NCBI GenBank assembly: GCA_016716745.1
Contig: JADJVD010000007.1
Location: 198,254 to 262,253 of the forward strand
Direction of reading: 5' to 3'
DNA length: 64,000 nucleotides
DNA from: Hyphomicrobiales bacterium
GTDB taxonomy: Bacteria; Pseudomonadota; Alphaproteobacteria; Rhizobiales; Beijerinckiaceae
The notes under the pieces were generated by a model that had not been told where the DNA came from, did no database searches, and saw only the letters and a list, made by a program, of their open reading frames with translations. The position numbers were made by a program, and so were the translations under genes. Positions 1-8,846 of this stretch are shown piece by piece; positions within the stretch are counted from its first letter, which is position 1; each line of letters opens with the position of its first letter.

Positions 1-1518
1 GTCGCGCCCGGACGTCTCGACGTCGGCGCGCCTGTCGCCATCGTCGACATCGGCTCGAACTCCGTCCGCCTCGTCATCTACGAGGGGCTCACGCGCGCTC
101 CGACGCCGCTCTTCAACGAGAAGGTGCTGTGCGGCCTCGGCAAGGGCGTCGCCACCACCGGCCGGCTCAATCCCGACAGCGTCGAGAAGGCGCTGACCGC
201 GCTGAAGCGGTTCCGCGTGCTGTGCGCCGTGAGCGGCGTCGCCGACATCGCCGTCATCGCCACCGCCGCCGCGCGCGACGCCGAGAACGGGCCCGATTTC
301 CTTGCGGCGGCCGAGGCGGCCATCGGCGCGAAGGTGACGCTGATCTCGAGCAAGCGCGAGGCGGAGCTGGCGGCGCTCGGCATCGTCTCCTCCTTTCACG
401 ATCCTGACGGCGTGGTCGGCGATCTCGGCGGCGGCTCGCTCGAACTGACGGACATCCGCGTCGGGCGGGGCGGGGCCGCCGGCATCGGCGCCTGGACCTC
501 GCTGCAGCTCGGCGGCCTCGCCCTGATGGACCGCTCCGGCCGCTCGCCGAAGAAGGCGGCCAAGATCGTCCGCGAGGCGCTCGCCGGGGCCAAGCCGCTG
601 AAGGAGCTGGCGGGCCGCACCTTCTACATGGTCGGCGGCACATGGCGCGCGCTGGCGCGGCTGCACATGATGCAGCGCAGCTACCCGCTGCATGTGATGC
701 ACGGCTATGTCATCCCGCCGCGCGACGCGATGGATTTCGCCCGCCTCGTCGAGGTGGTGAATGTCGACGCGCTGGTGGCGATCGGCGCCGTCTCGTCGGC
801 CCGCCGGCCGCTGCTCGCCTACGGCGCTGCGGTGCTGGAGCAGATCATCCGGCAGGCCAGGCCCTCGCAGATCGTGGTCTCCGCCCTCGGCGTGCGCGAG
901 GGTCTTCTCTACGAGCGCCTCGACAAGGCGACGCGCCGGAGCGACCCGCTGCTGGCGGCGGCGCGCGAGCTGAACACGCTGCGTTCGCGCTCGCCGCGCC
1001 ACGGCGAAGAGTTGTGCGATTGGACGGACGCGTTCTTTAAAACGACCAAGATCGACGAGACGGTCGAAGAGCGCCGGCTGCGCCACGCCGCCTGCCTGCT
1101 GGCCGACATCGGCTGGCGCGCCCATCCCGACTATCGCGGCGAGCAGTCGCTCAACATCATCGCCCACGCCGCCTTCATTGGCGTCGACCATCCCGGCCGC
1201 GCCTTCCTGGCGCTGGCGGCCTCGTATCGCCACACCGGCGTCGACGACGACGTGAGCCCGTCGATCCGCGCGCTGGTGTCGGCGACGATGCTCGACAAGG
1301 CGCGCATCCTCGGCGCCGCCATGCGCGTCGCCTTCATCGTCTCGGCCTCCAACGCCGGCGTGTTGCCGCGCGCCGCGCTGAGCTGCGGCAAGGCGGGGCT
1401 GGCGCTGACGCTGCCGCGCGCGATGGCCGATCTCGCCAGCGATCGCCTGATGGGCCGGATGAAGCAACTCGCCCGCCTGATCGGCCGCGAGCCGCGGATC
1501 GTCGTCGCGCCGGATTGA
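1..1518 (+). CDS. ppx: Exopolyphosphatase / pppGpp phosphatase family (Ppx/GppA), 5' end cut by window
   Basis: Family enzymes remove terminal phosphates from polyphosphate or pppGpp in the cytoplasm. Reading in frame from base 1 gives the first phosphate-binding motif VDIGSNSVRLVIYE (about bases 43-84), well before the first internal ATG at 124, so the gene begins just left of the window and only a short N-terminal piece is missing. The second glycine-rich motif GDLGGGSLEL is encoded at 418-447. The remainder is the helical C-terminal part usual for the family, ending in TGA at 1516-1518. A repeat cluster follows instead of a co-directional gene. Whether it prefers polyphosphate or pppGpp cannot be told from sequence alone. 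Confidence 0.93.
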   Translation, partial: VAPGRLDVGAPVAIVDIGSNSVRLVIYEGLTRAPTPLFNEKVLCGLGKGVATTGRLNPDSVEKALTALKRFRVLCAVSGVADIAVIATAAARDAENGPDFLAAAEAAIGAKVTLISSKREAELAALGIVSSFHDPDGVVGDLGGGSLELTDIRVGRGGAAGIGAWTSLQLGGLALMDRSGRSPKKAAKIVREALAGAKPLKELAGRTFYMVGGTWRALARLHMMQRSYPLHVMHGYVIPPRDAMDFARLVEVVNVDALVAIGAVSSARRPLLAYGAAVLEQIIRQARPSQIVVSALGVREGLLYERLDKATRRSDPLLAAARELNTLRSRSPRHGEELCDWTDAFFKTTKIDETVEERRLRHAACLLADIGWRAHPDYRGEQSLNIIAHAAFIGVDHPGRAFLALAASYRHTGVDDDVSPSIRALVSATMLDKARILGAAMRVAFIVSASNAGVLPRAALSCGKAGLALTLPRAMADLASDRLMGRMKQLARLIGREPRIVVAPD

Positions 1519-1532
1519 GCCGAGGCGCATCC

Positions 1533-1819
1533 GTCATCCCCGGCGACGGCGCAGCCATCGGGAAGGGGATCCATACCGCAGGGCGCGGCGACGGGGCGAT
1601 GGATTCCCCCCGCTTCTCTTGGCCGGGAATGACGGGCTGTCTCCCGGGCGGCGCAGGGAAGGGGATCGCGGGGCGGGGTTCCCCCGCTTCGCTTGGCCGG
1701 GAATGACGAGCGCTGTCATCCCCGGCGGCGGCGCAGCCGCGGGAAGGGGATCCATGCCGCAGGGCGCGGCGGCGGGGCGATGGATCCCCTTCCCCTCGCT
1801 CCGCTCGGCCGGGAATGAC
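1533..1819. repeat. Three tandem copies of a palindromic intergenic repeat (family A)
   Basis: Three adjacent copies occur at 1533-1633, about 1641-1707 (left end incomplete) and 1715-1819. Full copies open with GTCATCCCC and close with GGGAATGAC, so the ends are inverted relative to each other, and each contains GGGAAGGGGATC and GGCCGGGAATGAC blocks. Related copies lie at 2950-3057 and, in the opposite orientation, at 54199-54299. They fill the 335-base gap between ppx and the convergent PepSY gene, a place where folded transcripts could act as bidirectional terminators. Short ORFs predicted across it are artefacts of the repeat. Confidence 0.85.
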
Positions 1820-1853
1820 AGGCGCTGTCACGGCGACCGTGGCCCGCGCGCGC

Positions 1854-2840
1854 TTACGCGGCGCGGGCCTCGCGGACCCGCTGGCGTTGCGGCTTGCGGA
1901 AGCGGCGGCGCGCCCAGATCACGAGCCCCGTGCCCATCAGCAGCGTCAGCGCCAGCGACGTGACGACGTTGACGAGGCCGGACCAGACGCCGGCCCAGTT
2001 CCCCTCATGGATGAGGCGCGGCCAGTTGCGCGGGGCGGCGCGCACGCCCTCGCGCGAGACCGTGTAGGCGCGATACTCGCCGCCCTCGTTCAGGCGCGCC
2101 ATCATCTGCGGCCCGCGCCCGCGCATCATGAGAAGGCGCGACACGTCCGCCTGCGCGGCGAGCAGTTTCACCGCCTCGCGCACCGGCAACCCGTCGCCGC
2201 CGCGTTGCCCGCGCGGACCGGCGCCTTGCGCCTGAACCTGCGGCGCGCCGCCCGGCCCGTGAGCGCCGGGGCCGCCCATCGGCGGACCGCCGGCGAACGT
2301 CACGCCATAGGCGAGCATCAGCCCGGTGACGGGCGACAGCACGACCAGCGGCAGCAGGAACCACGCCGTTCCCTTGTGCCAGCCCGAAATCGTGTTGGCG
2401 AGGCGCGGCCAGCCCATCAACGCGCCGAGCAGCATCAGCGCGATCATCGCGGCCGTGGACAGACTCACCAGCCAGTCGAGATCGAGAATCAGATGCTCGT
2501 GCAAGCCGCGCGAGGCGTTGAACCAGCCGGCGAGGCCCGCCGGCTTCGCCTCGGCGCCGGTCGTCACGTCGACTGTGAGAGGCGCGCCCTGCCGCACGCC
2601 CATGATCGACATCGTGCCGTCATAGGGGCGCACCGCGAGCATCCGCGCCTTGCCCTCCGGATCGTGCTGGGCGAGCAGCTGGTCGATGCGCTCCGCCGTC
2701 AGCGCGGCAGGCGGCGCGGCGGTCGTCGCGACGATCGGCTCGAAGGAGAGGATGAGCCCGGTGACGACGAGCACGGCGAGCGGCAGCGCGAACGCCAGCG
2801 TCAGCCAGCGATGCAGGCGCAGCAGATAGGGTTTGATCAT
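1854..2840 (-). CDS. PepSY-associated transmembrane protein
   Basis: A 328-residue inner-membrane protein. The N-terminus (RLHRWLTLAFALPLAVLVVT) is the histidine-containing first helix typical of PepSY-TM proteins, and further hydrophobic segments lie near residues 150-168 (LSTAAMIALMLLGALMGW), 182-205 and close to the C-terminus (VTSLALTLLMGTGLVIW). The periplasmic loops carry the PepSY-like parts, and the second is unusually Gly/Pro-rich (about residues 210-235). Relatives often sit beside TonB-dependent receptors or act as iron or flavin reductases in metal uptake; no such neighbour is present here. It is flanked on both sides by family A repeats, so it is probably transcribed alone. Confidence 0.8.
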   Translation of the reverse strand: MIKPYLLRLHRWLTLAFALPLAVLVVTGLILSFEPIVATTAAPPAALTAERIDQLLAQHDPEGKARMLAVRPYDGTMSIMGVRQGAPLTVDVTTGAEAKPAGLAGWFNASRGLHEHLILDLDWLVSLSTAAMIALMLLGALMGWPRLANTISGWHKGTAWFLLPLVVLSPVTGLMLAYGVTFAGGPPMGGPGAHGPGGAPQVQAQGAGPRGQRGGDGLPVREAVKLLAAQADVSRLLMMRGRGPQMMARLNEGGEYRAYTVSREGVRAAPRNWPRLIHEGNWAGVWSGLVNVVTSLALTLLMGTGLVIWARRRFRKPQRQRVREARAA

Positions 2841-2949
2841 GTCGGGCCTTTGCGGGTTCCTCCTCCGCGACGCCGACCATCGCCGCGCCGCGCCGTGCGC
2901 GCAAGGGGCGGGGAAACCTCATAAGGTCGCACGCGGCAATGACAGGGCT

Positions 2950-3057
2950 GTCATCCCCGGCGGCGGCGCAGCCGCCGGGAAGGGGATCCATGCCGAAGGG
3001 CGCGGCGGAGCCGGGTCATGGATTCCCTTCCCCTCGCTTCGCTCGGCCGGGAAAGAC
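2950..3057. repeat. Palindromic intergenic repeat, family A copy
   Basis: Opens with GTCATCCCCGG and closes with GGCCGGGAAAGAC, one base different from the closing block of the copies at 1533-1819. The inner GGGAAGGGGATCCATGCCG block is shared with the 1715-1819 copy. It sits between two leftward genes. Confidence 0.8.
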
Positions 3058-3075
3058 AGACTGGCGGGGCGGCCC

Positions 3076-4299
3076 TCAGTTGAACCAGAGCGCGTAGCCG
3101 AAGAACTGGCCGCGGAAGATCTGTTGCCAGCGCGTCCATGTCTCCATCGAGAAGGCCTCGCCCTGCTCGACGTAAGGCGCCGCCGCGTGGCCGGTCATCC
3201 ACAGCACGAGGTCGAACGGGCGCGGCTCGGTGAAGAAACGCGACAGGTTGAAGCCTCCCTCGAAACGCCAGTGCGGCACCAGCTTGCGGCCGTTCAGCGC
3301 CGCCTCGAAATCGTCGAGTGCGGCGAGCCAGCCGTCGACCTGCTCCTGACCCACGGGCGCGAAGGTGACGGCGCGGCTGGTCTGCTTCGGCGCCGGAGCC
3401 CATTCGCGGTCGTCGTCGGTCTCGGCAAGGATCGCCTTCCACGAGGCGCGGCTGAGCGCGATGACCTTCAGGAGATGCCCGCGCGCGGCCTGCATCCGCG
3501 CCGGCTCGGCGAGCGGCCAGCGGATCGTGTGCAGAAGTCCGACCGCGTCGGCGATGTCGCCGCTCTCGCCGAACATCGCGCGTTGCTGGGCCAGCGCGCT
3601 GCGCGGCTTGCCCGCCAGCGCCGGCGGCGAGACCTTCGGATAGAAGAGATGCGCGGCGACCGAGAAGCTCTCGCTCCAGTCGTGCGCCAGGCCGAATTCG
3701 AGCAGCGCGGAGAGCAGGTTGCAGTAGCCCTGCAGCCACAGCGCGTCGCCGCGGTCGAACGCCACCTCGAATTTTTCCGCGCCCGCCGTCTGCGCCGGCG
3801 CCATGCGCAAGGCGGCGACGATGACGCCGAGCTTTGCGTCGGGCCCCGGCTTGCCGGCGCCGACGAAATCGAGTGTCACGGCGTTGAGATCGACGACGAT
3901 CTTCACCTCGCCGTCCACCTTGGCGAGCGCCGCCTCGGCGGCTTTCAGGTCGGCCAGAAAGGTCGCGAGCGTCGCGCGCTGGGCGGCGTAGTCGAGCGTT
4001 GCGGGATCGGGGTTCGGCGGCACGGGCAGGCGCAGCAGCGGCATGGCGAGGCTGCGCGGCGGCTTCAGCCCGTATTTGTACTGCGCCTGTCCGTAGCGCT
4101 CGACGGCGCGGGCGAAGCGCAGCAGCCCTTCGCCGAACCGCGCCTCGTTGTCGGCGGCCGCCTTCGCCGCCATCGCCGTCACGCCCGCCTCGAGGCCGCC
4201 GCCCTCGAGCGCCGCTCGCGCCGCCTCGGCGCTGGGCCCGGCAAGGGCGGGCGCTGCCAGCGCGGTGGAAAGAGCGAGGGCAGTGAGCAGGCGGCGCAT
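3076..4299 (-). CDS. Secreted hypothetical protein
   Basis: A 407-residue protein that I do not recognise. The first 20 residues (MRRLLTALALSTALAAPALA) form a clear Sec signal peptide with an ALA cleavage site, so the product should be periplasmic. The mature part has no cysteine cluster, repeats or further membrane segments; it is helix-rich, alanine-rich near its start, and aromatic-rich toward the end (a FFTEPRPFDLVLWMTGH-like stretch and a terminal WFN). Codon use is like the neighbours. It has its own upstream gap and is followed by a repeat, so it is likely monocistronic. No function is inferred. Confidence 0.75.
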   Translation of the reverse strand: MRRLLTALALSTALAAPALAGPSAEAARAALEGGGLEAGVTAMAAKAAADNEARFGEGLLRFARAVERYGQAQYKYGLKPPRSLAMPLLRLPVPPNPDPATLDYAAQRATLATFLADLKAAEAALAKVDGEVKIVVDLNAVTLDFVGAGKPGPDAKLGVIVAALRMAPAQTAGAEKFEVAFDRGDALWLQGYCNLLSALLEFGLAHDWSESFSVAAHLFYPKVSPPALAGKPRSALAQQRAMFGESGDIADAVGLLHTIRWPLAEPARMQAARGHLLKVIALSRASWKAILAETDDDREWAPAPKQTSRAVTFAPVGQEQVDGWLAALDDFEAALNGRKLVPHWRFEGGFNLSRFFTEPRPFDLVLWMTGHAAAPYVEQGEAFSMETWTRWQQIFRGQFFGYALWFN

Positions 4300-4410
4300 G
4301 ACGTCTCCTTGAGCGCGAACGACCCGCGATCATGCGGGCGGCGGGTTGAGGAGACATGAGGGAAATGGCGAAATTCGGCCGGGCCGCCGCCGGCGGCCGA
4401 ATGCTCGCTC

Positions 4411-4630
4411 CGTCATTGCGAGCGAAGCGAAGCAATCCAGCCTTCGGGCAGGCGGATTGCTTCGTCGCTGCGCTCGCAATGACGGGGCGGGCGGGTGGAT
4501 TGCTTCGTCGCTTTGCTCCTCGCAATGACGACGGACCGCGCAGGGCGGATTGCTTCGTCGCTGCGCTCCTCGCAATGACGGCGGAATGGGCAAGGCAAAT
4601 TGGTGCGTCGCCCCGCTTCTCGCAACGACG
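4411..4630. repeat. Cluster of five short inverted/direct repeats (family B)
   Basis: Five copies of a roughly 30-34 base unit occur: one in forward orientation at 4411-4440 (CGTCATTGCGAGCGAAGCGA at its start) and four in reverse at 4454-4484, 4497-4530, 4547-4580 and, degenerate, 4597-4630. The first and second copies face each other and can form a long hairpin. Spacing between copies is irregular. Units of this kind are abundant intergenic repeats in alphaproteobacterial genomes. The cluster occupies the gap between the divergently placed start of the secreted protein and the 3' end of rimO. Confidence 0.85.
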
Positions 4631-4651
4631 AAAGGGTGCGGGCGTCGCCCG

Positions 4652-5992
4652 TCACACCGCCGTCCCGTGCAGATCGTAGGCGTCAGCCCGCTCGATCTTC
4701 ACGGTGACGATCTCGCCGGCGCGCAGGGGGCGACGGCTGGCGATGTGGACGGCGCCGTCGATCTCCGGCGCGTCCGCCTTCGAGCGGCCCCTGGCGAGGG
4801 TCGGCCCGGCCTCGTCGACGATCACCTGCATCCGCTGGCCGACCCTGGCCTTGAGAATGCGCGCGCTGATCGCCTGCTGGGTCTCCATGAAGCGGCGCCA
4901 CCGCACCTCTTTCACCTCGTCGGGAACGGGCGGCAGGCCGAGATCGTTGGCGCGCGCGCCGGCGACCGGCTCGTACTTGAAAGCGCCGACGCGATCGAGC
5001 TTCGCCTCGCGCAGCCAGTCGAGCAGCTCCTCGAACTCGGCCTCGGTCTCGCCGGGGAAGCCGACGATGAAGGTGGAGCGGATCGTAAGGTCGGGCGCGA
5101 TGGCGCGCCAGGCGCGGATGCGCTCGAGCGTCGAGGCCTGATCGCCGGGGCGGCGCATGTTCTTCAGAACCGATGGCGCGGCGTGCTGGAAGGGAATGTC
5201 GAGATAGGGCAGCACCAGCCCCTCCGCCATCAGGCCGATCACCTCGTCGACATGCGGGTAGGGGTAGACGTAGTGCAGGCGCACCCAGGCGCCGAGCGAG
5301 CCCAACTCCTTCGCCAGATCGAAGAAGCGGGCGCGCACCGCGCGGTCCTTCCACGGGCTGTCGGCGTAGCGCAGGTCGAGCCCGTAGGCGGAGGTGTCCT
5401 GCGAGATGACCAGCAGCTCCTTGACGCCCGCCTTCACCAGCTTCTCGGCCTCGCGCAGCACGTCGCCGGCCGGGCGCGAGACGAGGTCGCCACGCAATTT
5501 CGGGATGATGCAGAAGGTGCAGCGATGGTTGCAGCCCTCTGAAATCTTGAGATAAGCGTAGTGACGCGGGGTCAGCTTCACGCCCTGCGGCGGCACCAGA
5601 TCGACGAACGGATCGTGCGCCGGCGGCACGGCCTGATGAACGGCCGCGACCACGCTCTCGTAGGCCTGAGGGCCGGTGATCGCCAGCAGGTTGGAGAAGT
5701 CCTTCTGGGGGAAGGCGGCGCGGATCTGCTCGGGCTCGGCGCCCATGCAGCCGGTGACGATGACGCGGCCGTTCTCGCGCAGCGCCGCCCCGATCGCCTC
5801 GAGCGACTCCGCCTTGGCGCTGTCGAGAAATCCGCAGGTGTTGACGATGACGGCGTCCGCCCCGTCGTGCTTGCGGGCGAGTTCATAGCCCTCGGCGCGC
5901 AGTTGCGTGATGATCCGCTCGGAATCGACCAGCGCCTTCGGGCAGCCGAGCGAGACGAAAGAAATCCGGGGCGCGGGGCGGGCGTCGGTCAT
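4652..5992 (-). CDS. rimO: Ribosomal protein S12 methylthiotransferase RimO
   Basis: A radical-SAM enzyme that adds a methylthio group to the conserved aspartate of ribosomal protein S12. Its 446 residues match the family. The N-terminal UPF0004 domain starts with [13 protein letters not shown] and has three cluster cysteines (C17, C53, C82). The radical-SAM motif CNHRCTFC gives C154, C158 and C161. A TRAM domain closes the protein ([13 protein letters not shown] onward). The VSLGCPK start separates it from MiaB, which modifies tRNA. The ATG at 5992 is the first Met of the conserved frame. It shares no operon with the next gene (45-base gap, same strand). Confidence 0.96.
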   Translation of the reverse strand: MTDARPAPRISFVSLGCPKALVDSERIITQLRAEGYELARKHDGADAVIVNTCGFLDSAKAESLEAIGAALRENGRVIVTGCMGAEPEQIRAAFPQKDFSNLLAITGPQAYESVVAAVHQAVPPAHDPFVDLVPPQGVKLTPRHYAYLKISEGCNHRCTFCIIPKLRGDLVSRPAGDVLREAEKLVKAGVKELLVISQDTSAYGLDLRYADSPWKDRAVRARFFDLAKELGSLGAWVRLHYVYPYPHVDEVIGLMAEGLVLPYLDIPFQHAAPSVLKNMRRPGDQASTLERIRAWRAIAPDLTIRSTFIVGFPGETEAEFEELLDWLREAKLDRVGAFKYEPVAGARANDLGLPPVPDEVKEVRWRRFMETQQAISARILKARVGQRMQVIVDEAGPTLARGRSKADAPEIDGAVHIASRRPLRAGEIVTVKIERADAYDLHGTAV

Positions 5993-6037
5993 GCCGCGCC
6001 GTTTAAGGCGGGCGGGGACGAAAGGGAAGCGCGGTCT

Positions 6038-7639
6038 CTAGTCGATGTCGCGATGCGCCACGGCGCAAAGCTGCGCGGGGCTGGCGGGCGTCACGCCGCC
6101 GCGCCATCCCGCATATTCCGCCGCCCAGTTGTCCGCGAGGCCCGTCTTGTCCGGCGGCCAGGTGTATTTGGGCCATTTGCGCAACTGCGCGTCGAACCTG
6201 TCGGCAAGGTCGGGTTGGCCGCTGCGCAGCGCCGCGAGCACGAGCAGCTTTCGGCGCGCCGGACGCAACGCGACGAGATCGCCCATGCCTATATACTTCG
6301 TCAGAATCTGCTCGACCTCCGCCGCCGCCGGCGTCCCCATTCGACACAGCGCCTCGATGGCGGCGAAGGCGCCTGGCGTGCCCCAATACATGCGGCCAAG
6401 GAAGGGCGCGGCGGAGGGCCCGAGCGCGCCAAGCCGCAGGAGCAGGCCGGCGTCGTGCGGATAGCGCTGTCCCGGCGCGCGCGTCGCGTCGGCGAAATCC
6501 TGCATCAACTTCGGCGCGACGCGCCGAAAGTCGGCCTCCGGCAGGGCGGCGATGAGCCGCTGGATCGTCGGCCCGTTGAGGTTCTGCGGATCGCGCGCCG
6601 CCGCGGCGGCCGCCGCCGCCAGACGATCCGCGTAGGGCGACAACGCCGCGGGCGTGCGCAGCAGCTCGTCGATCGGCAGGCCGGGATCCGGCGCGCGCGT
6701 GGTCATCAGCTCCTCGATGGCGACGGCGTCCGGTTCGCGCGCCGGCGTCGTCTCGGTCCCGACGGGCCGCGACAGCCGGAGCGCGCGCGCCGCCAGATCG
6801 AAGGCGTCCGTCAGGTCTTTGGCGCCGAAGATCGAGCGGGGCGAAGTGGCGAGGAAACCGAACTCGCATTTCACCGGGCGGCGCGCATGATTGCAGAACG
6901 ACATCGGGAGCGGATATGGCGGCAAGGCCGCCGCCTCGACGACCCGGACGCTGGCGCGACCGCCCGCGGCGACGAGGTCGATGCGGATCTGCTCGCCTTG
7001 CACGCCCCAGTCGGAGGCTGCACCCTTCTGCGCAGCGATGCGAACGATCCGTCCGGTCGGCGCCTCGACGACGCCATACAGGCAGGCGCCGTCTTTCGCG
7101 TTGCGCATGTACTGGGCGCCGGTCGGGCGCAGTCGCTCCCAATCCGACTGCATGCGCGCGCAGACGCTGTCGTCCGCCATCCGCCAGCGCCTGTGGAGCG
7201 TTTGTGCGCCGCCGGGTCTGCGCTCGGAAAAGGTCTCGTAGACCTTGGGCGCGCGCAAGCGCCGCGCCAGTTCGGCGGCGCCGAATTCCTCCGAAGCGCC
7301 CTCGGCGACGACAAGTGAATCGGCGTCGGGATCGAAGGGCAGGGCCTGCCGCGCATTGTCCTGCGCGAGGGTCTCGAGGCGGCGGATGTTCATCTGACCG
7401 GCGGCGTAGAGCAGGGCGTAGCCGCCGAACCACAGCAGCGGCGCCAGCAGCCAAGTCCTCGCGATGCGGCCGATGACGGCCTCGATCGCCAGCGACACAA
7501 ATCCCGCGTTCAGCGTGAAGACGATCCAGAAGCCGCCGAGCAGCCACATCAGGATGTCGCCAGTGTAAGGCAGAACGGTCAAGAGGACGATGAAGCCGCT
7601 CAGAACGAACCAGATCAGCGAAATCGGCAAACCCGACAT
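6038..7639 (-). CDS. Membrane-anchored hypothetical protein with helical-repeat-like C-terminus
   Basis: A 533-residue protein not recognised as a known family. Three hydrophobic segments crowd the N-terminus (about residues 5-24, 30-53 and 62-80), followed by a soluble part of roughly 450 residues. The middle part contains two cysteines in a YPLPMSFCNHARRPVKCEFG stretch. The C-terminal half is a series of alanine-rich helices with internal similarity in pattern, suggestive of HEAT- or armadillo-like solenoids (inference only). It begins divergently from the AEC transporter gene, with a 154-base shared upstream region. The protein is probably anchored in the inner membrane with a soluble domain; no catalytic motif is visible. 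Confidence 0.7.
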   Translation of the reverse strand: MSGLPISLIWFVLSGFIVLLTVLPYTGDILMWLLGGFWIVFTLNAGFVSLAIEAVIGRIARTWLLAPLLWFGGYALLYAAGQMNIRRLETLAQDNARQALPFDPDADSLVVAEGASEEFGAAELARRLRAPKVYETFSERRPGGAQTLHRRWRMADDSVCARMQSDWERLRPTGAQYMRNAKDGACLYGVVEAPTGRIVRIAAQKGAASDWGVQGEQIRIDLVAAGGRASVRVVEAAALPPYPLPMSFCNHARRPVKCEFGFLATSPRSIFGAKDLTDAFDLAARALRLSRPVGTETTPAREPDAVAIEELMTTRAPDPGLPIDELLRTPAALSPYADRLAAAAAAAARDPQNLNGPTIQRLIAALPEADFRRVAPKLMQDFADATRAPGQRYPHDAGLLLRLGALGPSAAPFLGRMYWGTPGAFAAIEALCRMGTPAAAEVEQILTKYIGMGDLVALRPARRKLLVLAALRSGQPDLADRFDAQLRKWPKYTWPPDKTGLADNWAAEYAGWRGGVTPASPAQLCAVAHRDID

Positions 7640-7793
7640 GACTTGAGGCCCCGCCCACGTTCCGCGCCGACACTGGCTCGCAGGCGAAAGACTACAGGCG
7701 CGGCATTGACGTATTGTTTCGGTCAGTCGGCCGCGTTGACATGCCAGCCAGCCGCGCCTAACCCTCCGCCAACCTCACTCGACGGGACGACCG

Positions 7794-8840
7794 ATGCGGC
7801 TTGGCGCGGCGCTCACGATCCTTGCGCCGGTCGCGGCATTTCTGGCGTTGCTCGGCCTGGGCGCGCTGCTTCCGGCGATCCGCGACGTGCTGAACCTGTC
7901 GCTGCCCTTCTTCGGGCTGATCGGCCTCGGCTTCATGTGCGGGCGGCTGATGCAGATCCCCGAGGAGGGGCTGCGCTGGATGAATTTCTTCATCGTCTAC
8001 GTCGCGCTGCCGGCCCTGTTCATCAACCTGATCTCGGTGACGCCCTTCGCCCAGTTGAGAAACTGGCCATTCGTGCTGTCGACCACGGCCTCGACCTTCG
8101 CCGCCTTCGTCCTCGCCTTCGCGGTCGGCATGATCGCGACGCGCGGTCTCGTGCGGGAATCGACCATCGCCGGCGTCGGCGGGGCCTACGCCAATGTCGG
8201 CTACATGGGCCCGGGCCTGACGATGGCGGCGCTCGGCCCGCCCTCGACGGTGCCGACGGCGCTGATCTTCGTCTTCGACTCGATGCTGCTGTTCGCGCTC
8301 GTGCCCTTCATGATGGCGCTGGCGGGGGAGAAGACGAGCGTCGGCGCGACCGTGAAGCTCGTCGTCACGCGCATCGTCACGCACCCCTTCAACATCGCGA
8401 CGGCGATCGGCGTGGCGATGGCGTATTTTCAGGCCGTGCCGCCGCCGCCCGTCGCCAAGATGCTGAGCTTCCTGCAAAATGCGGCGGCGCCCTCGGCGCT
8501 GTTCGTGATGGGCGTCACCATCGCGCTGCGGCAGGTCAAGCGCCTCGCGCCCGAGCTGCCGGCGATCCTCGCCGTGAAGCTGATCCTGCACCCGCTGATC
8601 GTGTGGACCGTGTTGTCTTACGTCGGCGACTTCGGACGGGAATGGACCTTCACCGCGGTGCTGATGGCCTCGCTGCCGCCGGCCTTGAACGTGTTCGTGA
8701 TGGCGAGCCAGTATCAGGTCTATGTCGAGCGCGCCTCGTCGACGATCCTGATCGGCACGCTCGTCTCGGTCGCCACCGTGACGGCGCTGCTCTATGCGAT
8801 CGCGAGCGGGGCCGTGCCCTATCGCCTGTTCCACCCCTGA
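7794..8840 (+). CDS. AEC-family transporter (auxin efflux carrier type)
   Basis: A 348-residue integral membrane protein with about ten hydrophobic segments arranged as two halves around a central loop. The NVGYMGPG stretch in the first half is the conserved AEC-type unwound helix region, and SLPPALNVFVMASQY in the last third is the matching segment of the second half. Bacterial members export or take up small organic acids such as malate or malonate; the substrate here is unknown. The next gene, a family III CoA-transferase, begins six bases downstream of its stop, which suggests one operon and an organic-acid or acyl-CoA link (inference). Confidence 0.88.
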   Translation: MRLGAALTILAPVAAFLALLGLGALLPAIRDVLNLSLPFFGLIGLGFMCGRLMQIPEEGLRWMNFFIVYVALPALFINLISVTPFAQLRNWPFVLSTTASTFAAFVLAFAVGMIATRGLVRESTIAGVGGAYANVGYMGPGLTMAALGPPSTVPTALIFVFDSMLLFALVPFMMALAGEKTSVGATVKLVVTRIVTHPFNIATAIGVAMAYFQAVPPPPVAKMLSFLQNAAAPSALFVMGVTIALRQVKRLAPELPAILAVKLILHPLIVWTVLSYVGDFGREWTFTAVLMASLPPALNVFVMASQYQVYVERASSTILIGTLVSVATVTALLYAIASGAVPYRLFHP

Positions 8841-8846
8841 GGCTCC

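Noticed and set aside
4411..4630. CRISPR-like array
   Set aside because: Repeat copies differ in orientation and length, gaps are irregular, and no cas genes are present.
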